A DNA stretch of 64,000 nt from Atriophallophorus winterbourni (taxonomy: Eukaryota > Platyhelminthes > Trematoda > Plagiorchiida > Microphallidae), in assembly GCA_013407085.1 (NCBI GenBank), contig JACCGJ010024126.1:24433-88432 (forward strand), read 5' to 3'. This document shows, piece after piece, positions 15,101-22,864 of the stretch. Below the pieces are notes generated by a model. The model saw only the letters and a list, made by a program, of their open reading frames with translations. It did no database searches and was not told the DNA's origin. Position 1 is the stretch's first letter, and every line of letters starts with the position of its first letter. The translations under genes and the position numbers were made by a program.

Positions 15101-18100
15101 CGATCGTAACCTGCCTTGGTCCAAACGAAAACGAGAGTCCCCGTGTCAGCTTGGCCCGCGAACGTGTTGCACTTTTCATATCCGTTGAGGGTTTTTGTCG
15201 GTCACCTGTCGGGAGAAATCCATTCGCGTTTGGCACAGAATCCATTTTAGCACGGAACACGGCCTGGGGATTTGTGAGATCTTTCGCGTTTGCGCGTGAA
15301 TTGCTTGACCACGTCATTGCGTTCTCATGAAAATCCATGCGGTCGAGAACTTGTTGGGCGAAGGGACAATCGCTGGATATTCGTCGGCAAAGTACAAGCG
15401 TACGGTTACTGTCGAGGAAGTCCAGAAAAGCCGATTTTAATCCATGGTTGAGAACAACCTCCACAGAGGCTAGAAGAATGAAAAGTGTTATGAAGCATTG
15501 TCTAATGAAAGTATTACACACAAATGAAAAAACACAGAGACATTTTTCTATGAATTTAACAGACTAACATTAGACAAACCTTAATCACAAGAGGTATGTC
15601 GTGCGAACCCTAGGATTTCATCTTAGTAGCAGCAGTATAACCATTACTGTTGAATGGCATGAACCCAAAATGCGTTTAAGCGTTAGAAAGTGAGACGTCG
15701 CATGCAGAGTTGTTCAGATCAAGCTTGATGTTTAACGCATCTGACATGTAAATCTGAATTTACCGCGTTGTTGAAATAAATTCAGTGAATTATAGACGAA
15801 GTTAAAATAGGCGTGGTACAAATCCATCGGCTTTTTAAGTACCAGATATATGTGCAGTTGTGGAAACAACTTGAGGTCTGTAGCTCTGCGAAAGTACCCG
15901 GAGTTCTCGGAAAATGATTGAAATTCCAGAGAAAAATACGGTTTATTGGCAAACATTTTGTCCAGAAGACTTCCGTTTTCAATTGCACAATTTATTTAAA
16001 AGTTGACTTTCATGAGTTTTGTTTACAGACTATAATATCGTTTTACACCATGCGAAGGTGATATTATTACTGCATTCGTTTTCAAAACTCGCTAGCTCGG
16101 CGAAAAATGAATCTGTCTGCTTTTCATTATCGCATATCGATAAACTCTTTTCTTCACCCTTAACGAATTTTTCCCAAATTCTGCGCAGTTAGGATTGCTG
16201 CGGTGCTTCGTGTTTGCAAGGATATTTCTACTTAGAAAATTTTGACGAGTACTAGTTATCTGAGGAAACTGGTTTAGTTTATAATATAAGGCGACAGTTG
16301 CTTACTTTCCTGTATTCGCTGATTACTCTTCAGTTTTGCGTGAGTCACACAAGAGCCAGGGGGCTTTGGGTGGTAGTGCACCCATGCAAATTCAGTTTAT
16401 CGCATGTCCTGCTGACAAAACAGTTCATATTTTTATTCATTTCTGAAGCGAGATTACATTACACCTTCTCTTGCAGTTTTTCATACTGGTGCGGTATTTT
16501 CGTTTAGACATGTAATAACGCATTGGATGCATGCGGAAACAAGCTAGAGTTTCGCTGTCGTCAACCCGTTTCCTGTATATCTGTCAAAACCTCGAAATGT
16601 TCATACTTCTGTCATTGTAGCGATAAAATTTTTTGACACTTGATTGAATCCGTCTTTCAATTAGAGTGAGGTCGTTTGAGCCCGGTGTTTGTAGGCATGC
16701 AAGGTCATAGATTATCTTATCTCTCCTGTTGAGGAATTTTTCGTTTTTATTGTATGACAGTAAAGTATTCGATACATGCTAACACCGTAATGCCGACTTT
16801 GCTAAGCTTACGAATTTCGGATTGGGACTGATGCAGTGAGAGTATGAAATACTGTTACGCATAAATACGAGTCTTTCGCCTGGACGTATGTATCTTGGGG
16901 AATATCATTGATGAGGTTATAAATGATTTTACGTTTAATAATACTCCGTAAAATTGAATGTCACCGAAGAGACAGTAAGATACGCAAGAATCACTTGAAG
17001 ATTAAAAATTATAAACTATTTCTTACCACACAAGGAGGTGATAGCGTCATTCTCTTCGTGGACATAGCTCCGAACCACAGCTTCCTCCATAATCTTCTTG
17101 ACCTATAGCGTCGATAAACAAAATTCAAACTCCGACAAATGTGAGTTTAAAAACAAGCGAAAATGGAATGCGTATGCGCTTGCACACCAATGCTATGGTA
17201 TGATAACATATGTCTGATACTGTCAGGTTGCCCAGGCCTAGACAGATACGAGAAAGAAAATAAAAATGGTACTGAGACTCCAGCGTGTTTCAGCATGCAT
17301 CTCACTCCCGGTGGCCACACACTGCACACCAATGCAGTATCAACAGTTTGAGACGGTGATGTTTTAATTGTTTGACACTAATCTATTGTGATGCGTGCAA
17401 GGTTCTTGATATGCTTTCAAATACATTACAGGAAAATTTAACCTACAAGCAATTTACAGGTGTGCGAACAAATATACGAACGGAAACCCAAATCAAGAAT
17501 CACTCAAAGCACCCTACTCACTGTTGGTGGCAAACATGCTTTGTTATAACGTGAGGTATAAGTTTACAGCAGGTATGGTATGAAAGCAAAAGCCTGATCC
17601 AGGCAAAGTGCTGCACGTGGGCTACGATACTGTCGGGTTGCCCAGGCCTAAACAGATATGAGGAAGAAAAAATACCAGGAAGACTACTGCGAAATAGTGG
17701 CTTACATTATCACATGTATTTATTAATTTCACGTTGTATTACTGGCAGACATTATGATCTGTAAGCAATCACGGATTTGTAAATTATCGAATGGTACGTC
17801 TTTTAGAGAAAATTAATAATCACGTATGATCTACAGGAAAGGATATAATTCAATCTTTAAATGAATATTAAAATTGGAATGTGAGTAAGGGTGTGTGAGC
17901 CAGTATGTTTGTATGTATGAAATCACAAGCCTGATTCAGGCAAAGTGCGGCACAGTCAGACTGCACGTGGGCTGAGATACTGTCAGGTTGCCCAGGCCTA
18001 GACAGATATGACAAAATAAAGTGTGAGCCAGAGGATACATTGATCTTTTAAAATGTACAACAATTATTTTCTGGCTATAAATTTTACATTGATGAATGAA

Positions 18101-18604
18101 GTGATTTCCATTCCATTTGAGAATAAAAAATTTTCGCCGGGACTTTGGTTAAAAATATACTCGTATTCCATCTCAAAAATGTGACGGTTATCACATGGGA
18201 TGATGTGGCTCTAGAATATTCACTCCGAGAAACAATGGCAACAGTCGGAGAACCAATGATGAAAAAGTTAAATCGATACGGTCAAATTTCATGTTGATAA
18301 AATCCCGTGTTTTAACTCTTCCAGTAAGTTTGTGTTATAAACACTCATCAAGTGAACAGTAAAAGAATATAAAAAAAGCGAGAGTGATTAGGGAAGCAGG
18401 AATATTAAAGTGACATATTGTTCACCGTAGTTTTGATAATAATCGGACATTCAATGAACACTCTATGTACACGAATATACAAAGACGCATTTCAGAATAG
18501 AACATATGTAATGGAATGCTTATTTGCAATAATAAAATACGAATACCAACCTGAGCTTTGACTTCATTCAAAAGAACAGATTTACGAGAATTTGGGTCGG
18601 CCAT
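1..18604 (-). CDS. SGSM: SGSM-family RabGAP gene (RUN-TBC protein), 5' part, multi-exon
   Basis: Proteins of this family pair a RUN domain and a PH-like Rab/Rap-binding region with a C-terminal TBC domain that stimulates GTP hydrolysis by Rab GTPases on endomembranes. Twelve supported minus-strand exons, read from 18604 down to position 1, encode about 730 codons: N-terminal helix, RUN domain (exons at 17102, 15469, 14524, 9355), a basic serine-rich linker, the GYP7-like PGYL...WTPN segment, the HYWDYA...HCHEN segment, the VLVTKEG...DPPF segment and the RLLRARLTRIV linker just before TBC. The order matches animal SGSM1/SGSM2, and codon phases agree at every joined junction. The TBC domain is outside the window, so the catalytic Arg and Gln fingers cannot be checked. 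SGSM1, SGSM2 and SGSM3 orthology is not resolved; SGSM1/2 fits better because RUN is N-terminal. Confidence 0.9.
346..520. repeat. Family-2 repeat, inverted pair
   Basis: The unit with core TGTCATCAGGTG...GGTTCGGTGAGC (346-432) is followed by its reverse complement (about 448-520, GCTCACCGAACCCAATCTTAC...GTCATGATGACCG). Single copies of the same unit occur at 19468, 43845 and 46490. It may be SINE-like; its class is unknown. Confidence 0.7.
828..922 (+). repeat. Family-1 short dispersed repeat (3' half)
   Basis: This copy contains CTAGGCCTGGGCAATCTGAC and GTGCGGCACTTTGCCTGGAT, the hallmark blocks of the family. It runs directly into the ACAT microsatellite, as LINE/SINE tails often do. Confidence 0.8.
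922..1033. repeat. ACAT tetranucleotide microsatellite
   Basis: About 110 bp of ACAT repeats with a few interruptions (one CCAT, one AGAT, one GCAT). Confidence 0.97.
1404..1560 (-). CDS. SGSM: SGSM exon 13
   Basis: The exon is 157 nt, with acceptor TATTTCAG and donor AAT|GTAAGT; it enters in phase 0 and leaves in phase 1. The end reads LTVLIEDFCSELRRQILAES, then FKK, matching [21 protein letters not shown]. The split codon gives the Trp of that block when joined to the next exon. Confidence 0.88.
1561..2559. other. SGSM intron 12: nothing recognised
   Basis: Apart from a short ATA run near 1840-1858 I see no exon, repeat family or element here. Confidence 0.6.
2560..2849 (-). CDS. SGSM: SGSM exon 12 (variable linker)
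   Basis: The exon is 290 nt with good splice sites (ATACTTAG, CAG|GTAAGA); it enters in phase 1 and leaves in phase 0. It contains LPNLRIFGMAWDSNGNP and a Ser/Arg-rich stretch ending in KRKQ. Family similarity is weak, as expected for the linker before TBC; the call rests on phase agreement with both neighbours and the long open frame. Confidence 0.75.
3309..3372 (-). repeat. Family-1 short dispersed repeat (fragment)
   Basis: This is the 3' end of the unit in reverse orientation, with GAAAGCACAAGCCTGATCCAGGC and the GCCGCACAGTCAGAG block. It lies in SGSM intron 11. Confidence 0.7.
3759..3923 (-). CDS. SGSM: SGSM exon 11 (PH-like region)
   Basis: The exon is 165 nt, in phase 1 at both ends, with acceptor AAACAG and donor GCAA|GTAAGC. 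It encodes TMYSAVLVTKEGLPLTPLLF, then FLSSLEQSVIVLGGFFDPPF, the counterpart of TVVLVSQDGIQRPPFRF...[20 protein letters not shown]. Confidence 0.88.
4820..5080 (+). mobile_element. RTE-type retrotransposon 3' end (dead)
   Basis: A frame reads RRSRRRRATNAIQQ, then CKRCGRDCSYRIGLFSHSK, the Cys/His knuckle that closes RTE ORF2 in many animals. A conserved 3' segment follows (GATGTACATCCATGGTCGAC) and then a CAACAACAA tail, as expected of an RTE 3' terminus. It is truncated 5' and lies in SGSM intron 10. Only the C-terminal 60 or so codons survive. Confidence 0.75.
5339..5556 (+). repeat. Family-1 short dispersed repeat (full length, diverged)
   Basis: This copy carries both halves of the unit: the CAGCTATCACAGAGCTAAATT block and the CTGTCTAGGCCTGGACAAC...TTTGCCTGGATCAGGC block. 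It is more diverged than the copies at 11420 and 13815. Confidence 0.75.
5630..5697 (-). CDS. SGSM: SGSM exon 10 (short, highly conserved)
   Basis: A 68-nt exon between TTTCAG and GTACGT reads HYWDYAIRV, then LVYVHCHEN, equivalent to VYWDYAMTI...IVYLHCHQQ of SGSM1. It enters in phase 2 and leaves in phase 1, fitting both neighbours exactly. It was found by searching the intron for the expected motif. Confidence 0.9.
6043..6275 (+). mobile_element. RTE-type retrotransposon C-terminal fragment
   Basis: A frame reads RHLGRHKDVCKRDMKDLEID, the conserved block upstream of the RTE C-terminal knuckle. It then jumps, by internal deletion, to the same 3' segment as the copy at 5020 (GATGTACATCCATGGTCGAC and an AACAACAAC tail). 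The remnant is dead and lies in SGSM intron 9. Confidence 0.75.
6543..6727 (-). CDS. SGSM: SGSM exon 9 (PH-like Rab/Rap-binding region)
   Basis: The acceptor is TCTACAG. The exon reads MDKTSTLPGYLSVHDYGND, then GIYINWTPNSAIDK, matching PGYLSLHQ...LKWTPNQLM. The donor GAGA|GTACGT was chosen over two others 3-8 nt downstream because only it ends in phase 2, which the next exon requires. Confidence 0.9.
7353..7750 (-). mobile_element. RTE-type retrotransposon 3' end, copy 1
   Basis: Read from 7750 downward, frames give GRPHLRYDEVCKRDVKALDP, then WRHCVKHQLKA, then YGRDYSSRIELFCHSK, the full C-terminal signature of RTE ORF2. One knuckle Cys is Tyr here, so the zinc site is broken. It sits in SGSM intron 8 and shares about 230 bp with 8285-8515 in direct orientation. 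Confidence 0.82.
7751..8284 (-). mobile_element. GC-rich retrotransposon-like segment between two RTE ends
   Basis: This block is clearly richer in G+C than its surroundings (for example GAGTGGCTCCCCGAGCCCGG) and lies between two direct copies of an RTE 3' end. It resembles the untranslated leader of an RTE element, but I found no catalytic motif in it. The arrangement would fit one element inserted next to, or into, another. Confidence 0.45.
8285..8515 (-). mobile_element. RTE-type retrotransposon 3' end, copy 2
   Basis: This is a direct repeat of 7490-7745, with the same CGCTTGCGGTAC-like block and LRYTEVCKRDMKALDPTSYK in reverse. It is truncated inside DTDCQSTVYRF, where it switches to the GC-rich block. 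Confidence 0.78.
8799..9050 (-). CDS. SGSM: SGSM exon 8 (linker)
   Basis: The exon is 252 nt in phase 0 at both ends, with acceptor TTTCAG and donor CCA|GTGAGT. The middle is basic and serine-rich (RSSRLRRRRHL). The 3' part reads HVESMHQSFRPTLVYGKNNV, equivalent to YVESLHQNSRATLLYGKNNV of vertebrate SGSM1. Confidence 0.92.
9129..9355 (-). CDS. SGSM: SGSM exon 7 (end of RUN domain)
   Basis: The exon is 227 nt, with acceptor AACTCAG and donor AAA|GTAAAT; it enters in phase 1 and leaves in phase 0. It encodes GPCTIDYSRTRTSDHLFTDP then ELIKRH, matching the strongly conserved [20 protein letters not shown]...ELVQRHR of SGSM1/2. A serine/proline-rich linker follows. Confidence 0.92.
9559..9622 (-). 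CDS. SGSM: SGSM exon 6 (tentative)
   Basis: A 64-nt open segment between GAGTAG and GTAAAC would take phase 0 from micro-exon 5 and hand phase 1 to the next secure exon. It reads LIGLPEQSIILLMTYVPEF and so on. The family expects a hydrophobic stretch like LLADPVFGPILASLL here. Composition fits, residues barely do, and the acceptor lacks a pyrimidine tract. Confidence 0.28.
9623..11419. other. Part of SGSM intron 4-6 interval, no element recognised
   Basis: Apart from the tentative 22-nt exon at 10329-10350, I recognise no coding segment or known repeat in this stretch. Confidence 0.5.
10329..10350 (-). CDS. SGSM: SGSM micro-exon 5 (tentative)
   Basis: A 22-nt candidate exon lies between TCTAG and GTGAGT. 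With the phase-2 end of exon 4 it reads S-AYYEMEL, matching SKYYEKEAL at the same place in SGSM, and ends in phase 0. The support is one short motif plus correct phase, so chance is possible. Confidence 0.35.
11420..11640 (+). repeat. Family-1 short dispersed repeat (full length)
   Basis: This is one of the two best copies. The unit reads GTGCGGCTAACACCGTGCTA, then GCTGAAACACGCTGGAGTC, then CTGTCTAGGCCTGGGCAACC, then GCGGCACTTTGCCTGGATCA. A different segment begins right after it (11642). Confidence 0.9.
11642..11705 (+). repeat. Family-3 segment next to family 1
   Basis: A segment of about 60 bp (GAATGCAAACAGCATGAAACC...AAATGCATGCAAATGAGC) recurs inverted at 12981-13042 and direct at 13217-13264. 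Confidence 0.75.
12538..12700 (+). repeat. Family-1 short dispersed repeat (diverged)
   Basis: This copy has the AGAAACACGCTGGGGTCCTTT block and a degraded CTGTGCGGCAATTTCACTCC block. It is the most diverged of the longer copies. Confidence 0.6.
12956..13071. repeat. Short foldback enclosing an inverted family-3 segment
   Basis: The arms AACCCATGACCATGAAC (from 12956) and GTTCATGGTTATGGGTT (to 13071) pair with one mismatch. The 79-nt loop is the reverse complement of 11642-11705. The right arm continues into GGGTTTAAATCC, which resembles a Pol III B box, so a tRNA-derived SINE is possible. Confidence 0.6.
13217..13264 (+). repeat. Family-3 segment
   Basis: A third copy of the GAATGCAAACAGCACGAAACC...GAAATGCATGCA segment, in the same orientation as 11642-11705. 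Confidence 0.7.
13815..14035 (+). repeat. Family-1 short dispersed repeat (full length)
   Basis: A full unit of about 220 bp carrying all four hallmark blocks. It ends only about 280 bp before exon 4 of SGSM (on the other strand). Confidence 0.9.
14316..14524 (-). CDS. SGSM: SGSM exon 4 (RUN domain)
   Basis: The clear family match is FWIRVALLEKVLDKILLYL near the exon 3' end, equivalent to VWVRTALIEKVLDKVVQYL. A nearer acceptor at 14417 would give the wrong phase, so the acceptor CAACAG ending at 14525 was chosen. It keeps phase 0 from exon 3 and leaves the frame open. The exon ends in phase 2 at the donor CTC|GTAAGT. The first 35 residues, from the further acceptor, have no clear counterpart in vertebrate SGSM. 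Confidence 0.8.
15111..15469 (-). CDS. SGSM: SGSM exon 3 (RUN domain core)
   Basis: The exon is 359 nt, with acceptor CTTCTAG and donor CAG|GTTACG; it enters in phase 1 and leaves in phase 0. It encodes ASVEVVLNHGLKSAFLDFL, then CPFAQQVLDRM, matching the first RUN helices of SGSM (LGHGLKRRLLGFL, CPVAGEICHKV). The second half is a basic, serine-rich stretch longer than its vertebrate counterpart, which suggests a lineage-specific loop inside the RUN domain. Confidence 0.88.
15470..17026. other. SGSM intron 2: nothing recognised
   Basis: No exon, known repeat or element was recognised in this stretch. Confidence 0.55.
17027..17102 (-). CDS. SGSM: SGSM exon 2 (start of RUN domain)
   Basis: The exon is 76 nt, with acceptor CTATAG and donor GTAAGA. 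It reads VKKIMEEAVVRSYVHEE then NDAITSLC and ends in phase 1. Vertebrate SGSM1 has the same block, with EEAVTRKFVHEDS at this point. It is too short to stand out as an open frame and was found by looking for the expected family segment. Confidence 0.85.
17215..17335 (-). repeat. Family-1 short dispersed repeat
   Basis: The middle of the unit in reverse orientation (TGTCAGGTTGCCCAGGCCTA...GACTCCAGCGTGTTTCAGCA), truncated at its 3' end. Confidence 0.85.
17572..17670 (-). repeat. Family-1 short dispersed repeat (3' half)
   Basis: Reverse copy with AAGCCTGATCCAGGCAAAGT and GGTTGCCCAGGCCTAAACAG; about 16 bp of the middle are deleted. Confidence 0.85.
17915..18015 (-). repeat. Family-1 short dispersed repeat (3' half)
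   Basis: Reverse copy with AAGCCTGATTCAGGCAAAGT and GGTTGCCCAGGCCTAGACAG. It is the third minus-strand copy within 800 bp. Confidence 0.88.
18551..18604 (-). CDS. SGSM: SGSM exon 1 (start codon)
   Basis: This exon encodes MADPNSRKSVLLNEVKAQ and ends in phase 0 at the donor CAG|GTTGGT. The ATG was chosen because an in-frame TAA lies eight codons upstream (18628-18626) and because LLNEVKAQ runs into the VKKIMEEAV of the next exon, as LLRTVKKEVKQIMEEAV does in vertebrate SGSM1. Upstream untranslated sequence was not delimited. Confidence 0.8.
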
Positions 18605-18994
18605 TGAAGTAAAACAGATTTTTATTTATAAGCCTAGCATCGGGCCGGCGATAGACATGAGATTTAGTATCTGAAATGATTTAAGGAAAGTTATTCGCGC
18701 TAAAACCAAGCTCATCAAATTTAAGCAATCTAAACTTGCGGAATATGAGCAACACAAGGCGTTGACCTGAATGCAGTCGTTCGGTACAAAAATAGCATGC
18801 GTTGCAGCTCGTTCTTAATAAATATTGTAAAGATAAATAGTGACAATCAGATCACATGTTTACATGGATACAAAAAGAAAATCCACTAACAAATCAGTTA
18901 TAGGAATGTTTCGATCCGGCGTTCATGATGCTAAATACTTGAATAATCTTGATTTGGCCTCTATACTGCTAAGCCAGTGTAATCGGCACAAATG

Positions 18995-19215
18995 TGTGAT
19001 CGTGCAGCACCTCTGTGCTGTGTAGCTAGCACCGCGCTAAATTGATTGGCCACCGGTATTGAGATACATGTGCATACATACTGGAGTCTCACTGTCATAG
19101 CTATCTTCCTTTCATAAATCTGTTTAGGCCTGGGAAACTTGAAAATATCTATACCACGGGCAGTCTTTGACTTTACGGCACTTTGACCGGAGAAGGCTTG
19201 TGATTTCACACATAC
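18995..19215 (+). repeat. Family-1 short dispersed repeat (full length)
   Basis: Full unit just upstream of the SGSM start codon, on the other strand. It has the TGTAGCTAGCACCGCGCTAA and CTGTTTAGGCCTGGGAAACT blocks and is moderately diverged. Confidence 0.8.
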
Positions 19216-19467
19216 ATACGCCAACAAGAGGCCACCGAAAATCGGCAAAATTAATGAAACTCCCCTGAGTTTTGATGGAACCATAAGATTGGTGACAATT
19301 AACACCATGGAGCTACAACATAGCGATACCATTGTTGAAAATGATGAACTGAAGATTGTCGGGCTAACTGGAAAGCAAACATAGATCCCGATCCTTCTTT
19401 TGCAGGATATAAGCTTGCTTTGAAATAGGTGAGTACAAGACATTTGAATAAGAAGTGAATAATATAA

Positions 19468-19850
19468 TGTGGTGCTCACATCCCCATCATCATTGGTTTC
19501 TGGCAGTTTACCGTCATCAGGTAGAGAATGTAAGATCAGGTTCAGTGAGCCTTGAAACAGTTGTATAGTTGTAAACAAAGGTATACTTCAATGCTACTGT
19601 TAATTAGGATTCTTGCAAAGAACCACGATGTTCAAATACAGAATTTAAAAGTGATTCTTGGTCAAGCACTCAAAGCGCTATTAAACGACCAAATATATTT
19701 TGTTGCTCACATCCTCATCATTTACACATCACAATTTATTGGTCGTCTACAAGCGCATTCAGTGGTTGACCAAGAAACACAAATTGATTCTGTGTTTTAA
19801 CATCGTGGTTATCTGTAGGAACCCTAATTAACAGCGGCAAACGAAGTGAA
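19468..19850. repeat. Family-2 repeat with an inverted partner
   Basis: 19468-19680 carries the GTCATCAGG...GGTTCAGTGAGCCTTGAAA core and its extension (GAACCACGATGTTCAAATAC, then GATTCTTGGTCAAGC). 19765-19850 is an inverted copy of the extension (GGTTGACCAAGAAAC...CATCGTGGTTATC). The extension also appears at about 180-325. Confidence 0.7.
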
Positions 19851-20956
19851 GAACTATTGAAAAGTTAAACATTTTGATAATCAATTTAGTTGGCCAGGCG
19901 TTACGCTTCACAGAATTTCAGATCAACATACATTACCAAATGACATAATATCCATAATATTCATTACTTTTGACTAAATATTAACTGACAGATTAGGTGA
20001 ACTCTTTGTTGGTCAAGCGCTTAACCATGAATCACTCAACCGTGGAAAAAATATGGAAGCTTGCAGCACTGCTCTGGGTTTAGAAAAAACAGAAAATCGA
20101 CGATCAAGTCGAGCAAAATGTCATCGATATTTAGTGTCTTTAGCTTGATAGCCATTCGGCAAATGCTTTACTAAGTACTGCAGAAATCGCAGCAATTGTC
20201 AAGCGCTCTTAAATGATTCGACACACATGATCGATGTTCGATAAAACAATGCTGCTCAGCATTTGAACTTATAGATTTTTAGACGAATTCTACATCTCAT
20301 TCACCGATATTTCCTCTATAATCTTTTCGTCGATTGACGGTAGTTTCACAGGCCAATAGTTAACTGGTAAATTGAGTTTTCCTTCCCTAAACATCAGGGA
20401 TTATTCATTGTTTTCAACATTTCATGAAACCAGTGAAGTGCACTGATATTCGCAAGACAAACGAAACATCTTCAATTGATGAAAGTTCACTGTTCAGACG
20501 TGGATGGGCAATATCTGGACAGGGGAATTATTTTATATAGCGCATCCCCGAACGTGGATGAATTACAAAAAATTGAATGGGAGTATTTAATAAAGTAGTA
20601 CAGTGGACACTCTATTACTTGAAGTAACCTGTGGAAACAGGAATAAAATATCAATTAAAGAGAACGAGGGATATGCTAATCTGAAGCAATTAACCATGTA
20701 AACTAATTAGGTGAATTTATCTAACGTAAATACGAAAATCCTCACGCGGAAGATTTTAAAATCGCTTTTCGAATATGCTTCATCTGGTAGTTCGATCGAC
20801 GATCATTCTTGACGGTTCATTCAGTTCGGTTCCGTTCAGTTTTCACATGACTGTAAGTGGCTAACGTCCAGATGTATTTCGGTGGTATGCAACAGAATAG
20901 CGTCCAACACTTAAAACAACAACTTCACAAATTTCTTCTGGTACGCGTGTGATCTA
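19851..20956. other. Intergenic, nothing recognised
   Basis: AT-rich sequence with many stops in all frames. I see no exon and no element. Confidence 0.6.
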
Positions 20957-21118
20957 AAGGGTTTTTCTGTTAAATAAATAAATATTTTATTGTTGGAATT
21001 CCAAGGCATGATCGATAATTATCAAAGTATACAAACAACTTTGATAACTATCGATCATGCTTAGCATGCCTTGGAATTCCAACAATAAAATATTTATTTA
21101 TTTACCAGAAAAACCCTT
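20957..21118. repeat. Near-perfect foldback, arms about 75 bp
   Basis: The left arm (20957-21028) and right arm (21038-21118) are reverse complements apart from one or two substitutions and one 8-nt indel, around a 9-nt spacer. The arm contains TTGGAATTCCAAGGCATG and an AAATAAAT run, and its inner part (GCATGCTAAGCATGATC) also occurs in the large inverted repeat at 25-29.8 kb and near 30.9 kb. Confidence 0.93.
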
Positions 21119-21659
21119 CACTAATCGGTGAGGAGATATATTAGTGCGTTCCAAAGAAGACATGAAGATCATAGCAACTAATTACAACGAATCGAAGCGA
21201 TTAAATCACTAGTATTGCCCGTTGTGATAAATAAGAGCCAACCGATAATACAATAATATGAACACTAGAAAAAATGTTGTTTGAGAGGCAAAACGTTTAC
21301 GTGACAAGTTTAATATATGGAAATGAATAGAAAATGACCACAACACGGAAACAAAAATAAAATACAAATTGTGCGCATTTAGTTCAGTTCAGTTCAAGTT
21401 TAAGTTGTACAGAGCTGAAGCTTTCTGAAAGCCAATCTTGACCCCAGATTCTCATTGACATTATGGGCTTGAGTACCCGGCACTTCGATATTAAGTATAC
21501 ATATCGTATGGTTCACACGCACTTGTTGCTCAACATCTGGAATGTAAAGTATGTGTTCTCTTCACCAGCAGCGTGAAAGGAAATCAATTTAAAGAACAAT
21601 ACAAATATTTTTAAACTGTTTAACAGACATTGTTTGGAAATGTGGTATTCCATTTAGCG

Positions 21660-22593
21660 TCTAATTCCCTCTAGAAGCTTAACACGTAAGAGAGTTTTAC
21701 TATAATTTCTGGGAACTTATTAAATGGTTGAAAAAACAAGTTGCTGAGAAAGTGTGCACGTAACAGCAACCTGAGAATAGTCTTGAGAGGTTTAATTGAG
21801 TTACCCATTGAGGCTGTTTTAGGCGCAAGCATAATTAATTCAGAGAAAATAGTGAAGAGCCAAGGCTTTTTATTTTTTCTTATATAGGTTATAATATGGA
21901 CAAAAACAAAATACGTTCTGACAGTGGTAGTATTTCTCAGCTTTTCAAGGGAAAAATTATCGACGCTCTATTAACTCGTTAACCACTTAGTATCTTAACT
22001 ATATTGAGCTATCTTCTGTGTGTACCTATAAAAATCTAAACATTCCTATAAAGTAACCTCGCAACCGCCGTCTCATTAGTGAGAACAAATTAAGGTCATT
22101 GAGTCTTGCCTTACATGTTTTACTTGTCTGACCTTCAACCATCCTTGTCGCAAGTCACCGTGCTTTTAAGAGACATGCGATATTTTCTTTCTTATACGGT
22201 GCCCAGGGTTGAACACTGGACTCCAAGTGAGACCGAACGACTATCTTGTGTATGTGAATGAAAATAGAAGGTTTTTGGCATGACAACGATGAACGCAGTC
22301 TGAAAGTTTTCCTGTGAGCTCTTTTTTTACGCTTCGGTACACTGAGTAATCCACCTTAAAATCCTGTAATAGTGATGCTGCGATAAGTCACTTTCTAAGT
22401 TGCAGCAATTCTGATGGCTCTTTCTCCAAACACAAGTTGTGTCGTTGATAAATCAGTCGTTAGAACGCAGCTCTTCCTCATGTTCAGTTTCAAGTCTCAT
22501 GTCTTTGCCCATCCGATTACTTTTTTTCTATATCCCAGATAATCGTTTATATAATATCAGATCCTAGAATCCTAATATCATCTGAGAACAAGA
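21660..22593 (-). mobile_element. CR1-like LINE, 3' half of reverse transcriptase and C-terminus (dead)
   Basis: Read from 22610 down, frames give LFSDDIRILGSD (palm motif C, usually FADD), then VVRSHLESSVQPWAPYKK, then RLNDLNLFSLMRRRLR, in the order seen at the 3' end of CR1/Jockey-type LINEs. Several stops and frameshifts make it inactive. The upstream half, including motif A, lies beyond the insertion at 22594-24621. Confidence 0.8.
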
Positions 22594-22864
22594 TGCAACT
22601 TGCTTTTTGTAATTGTCTTATTGGAAATCTTCTTTTCACATATTTGCTGAACATTGTGTTTCAATTCATTGTTTCTGCCATTGTCGATCATTGTTGTTTA
22701 ATTTGGTTGCCATTTTGGGCACTTGGATTTTGACACGAGATTTTGGTGTCTAGTATTTGATAGACATTTTTGACGTCTATCTTGTCAGCATTGGCTGAAT
22801 TTATTGTTGTCATTTGGAACATTTGAGCATTTTTGACTCACATCATTTGTACAATCCGGTACAG
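22594..22864 (+). repeat. LTR-like direct repeat, left copy
   Basis: Shares TTGGTTGCCATTTTGGGCAC, GGTGTCTAGTATTTGATAGA and CATCATTTGTACAA with the right copy. It lacks an insert of about 35 nt that is present on the right. Confidence 0.85.
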
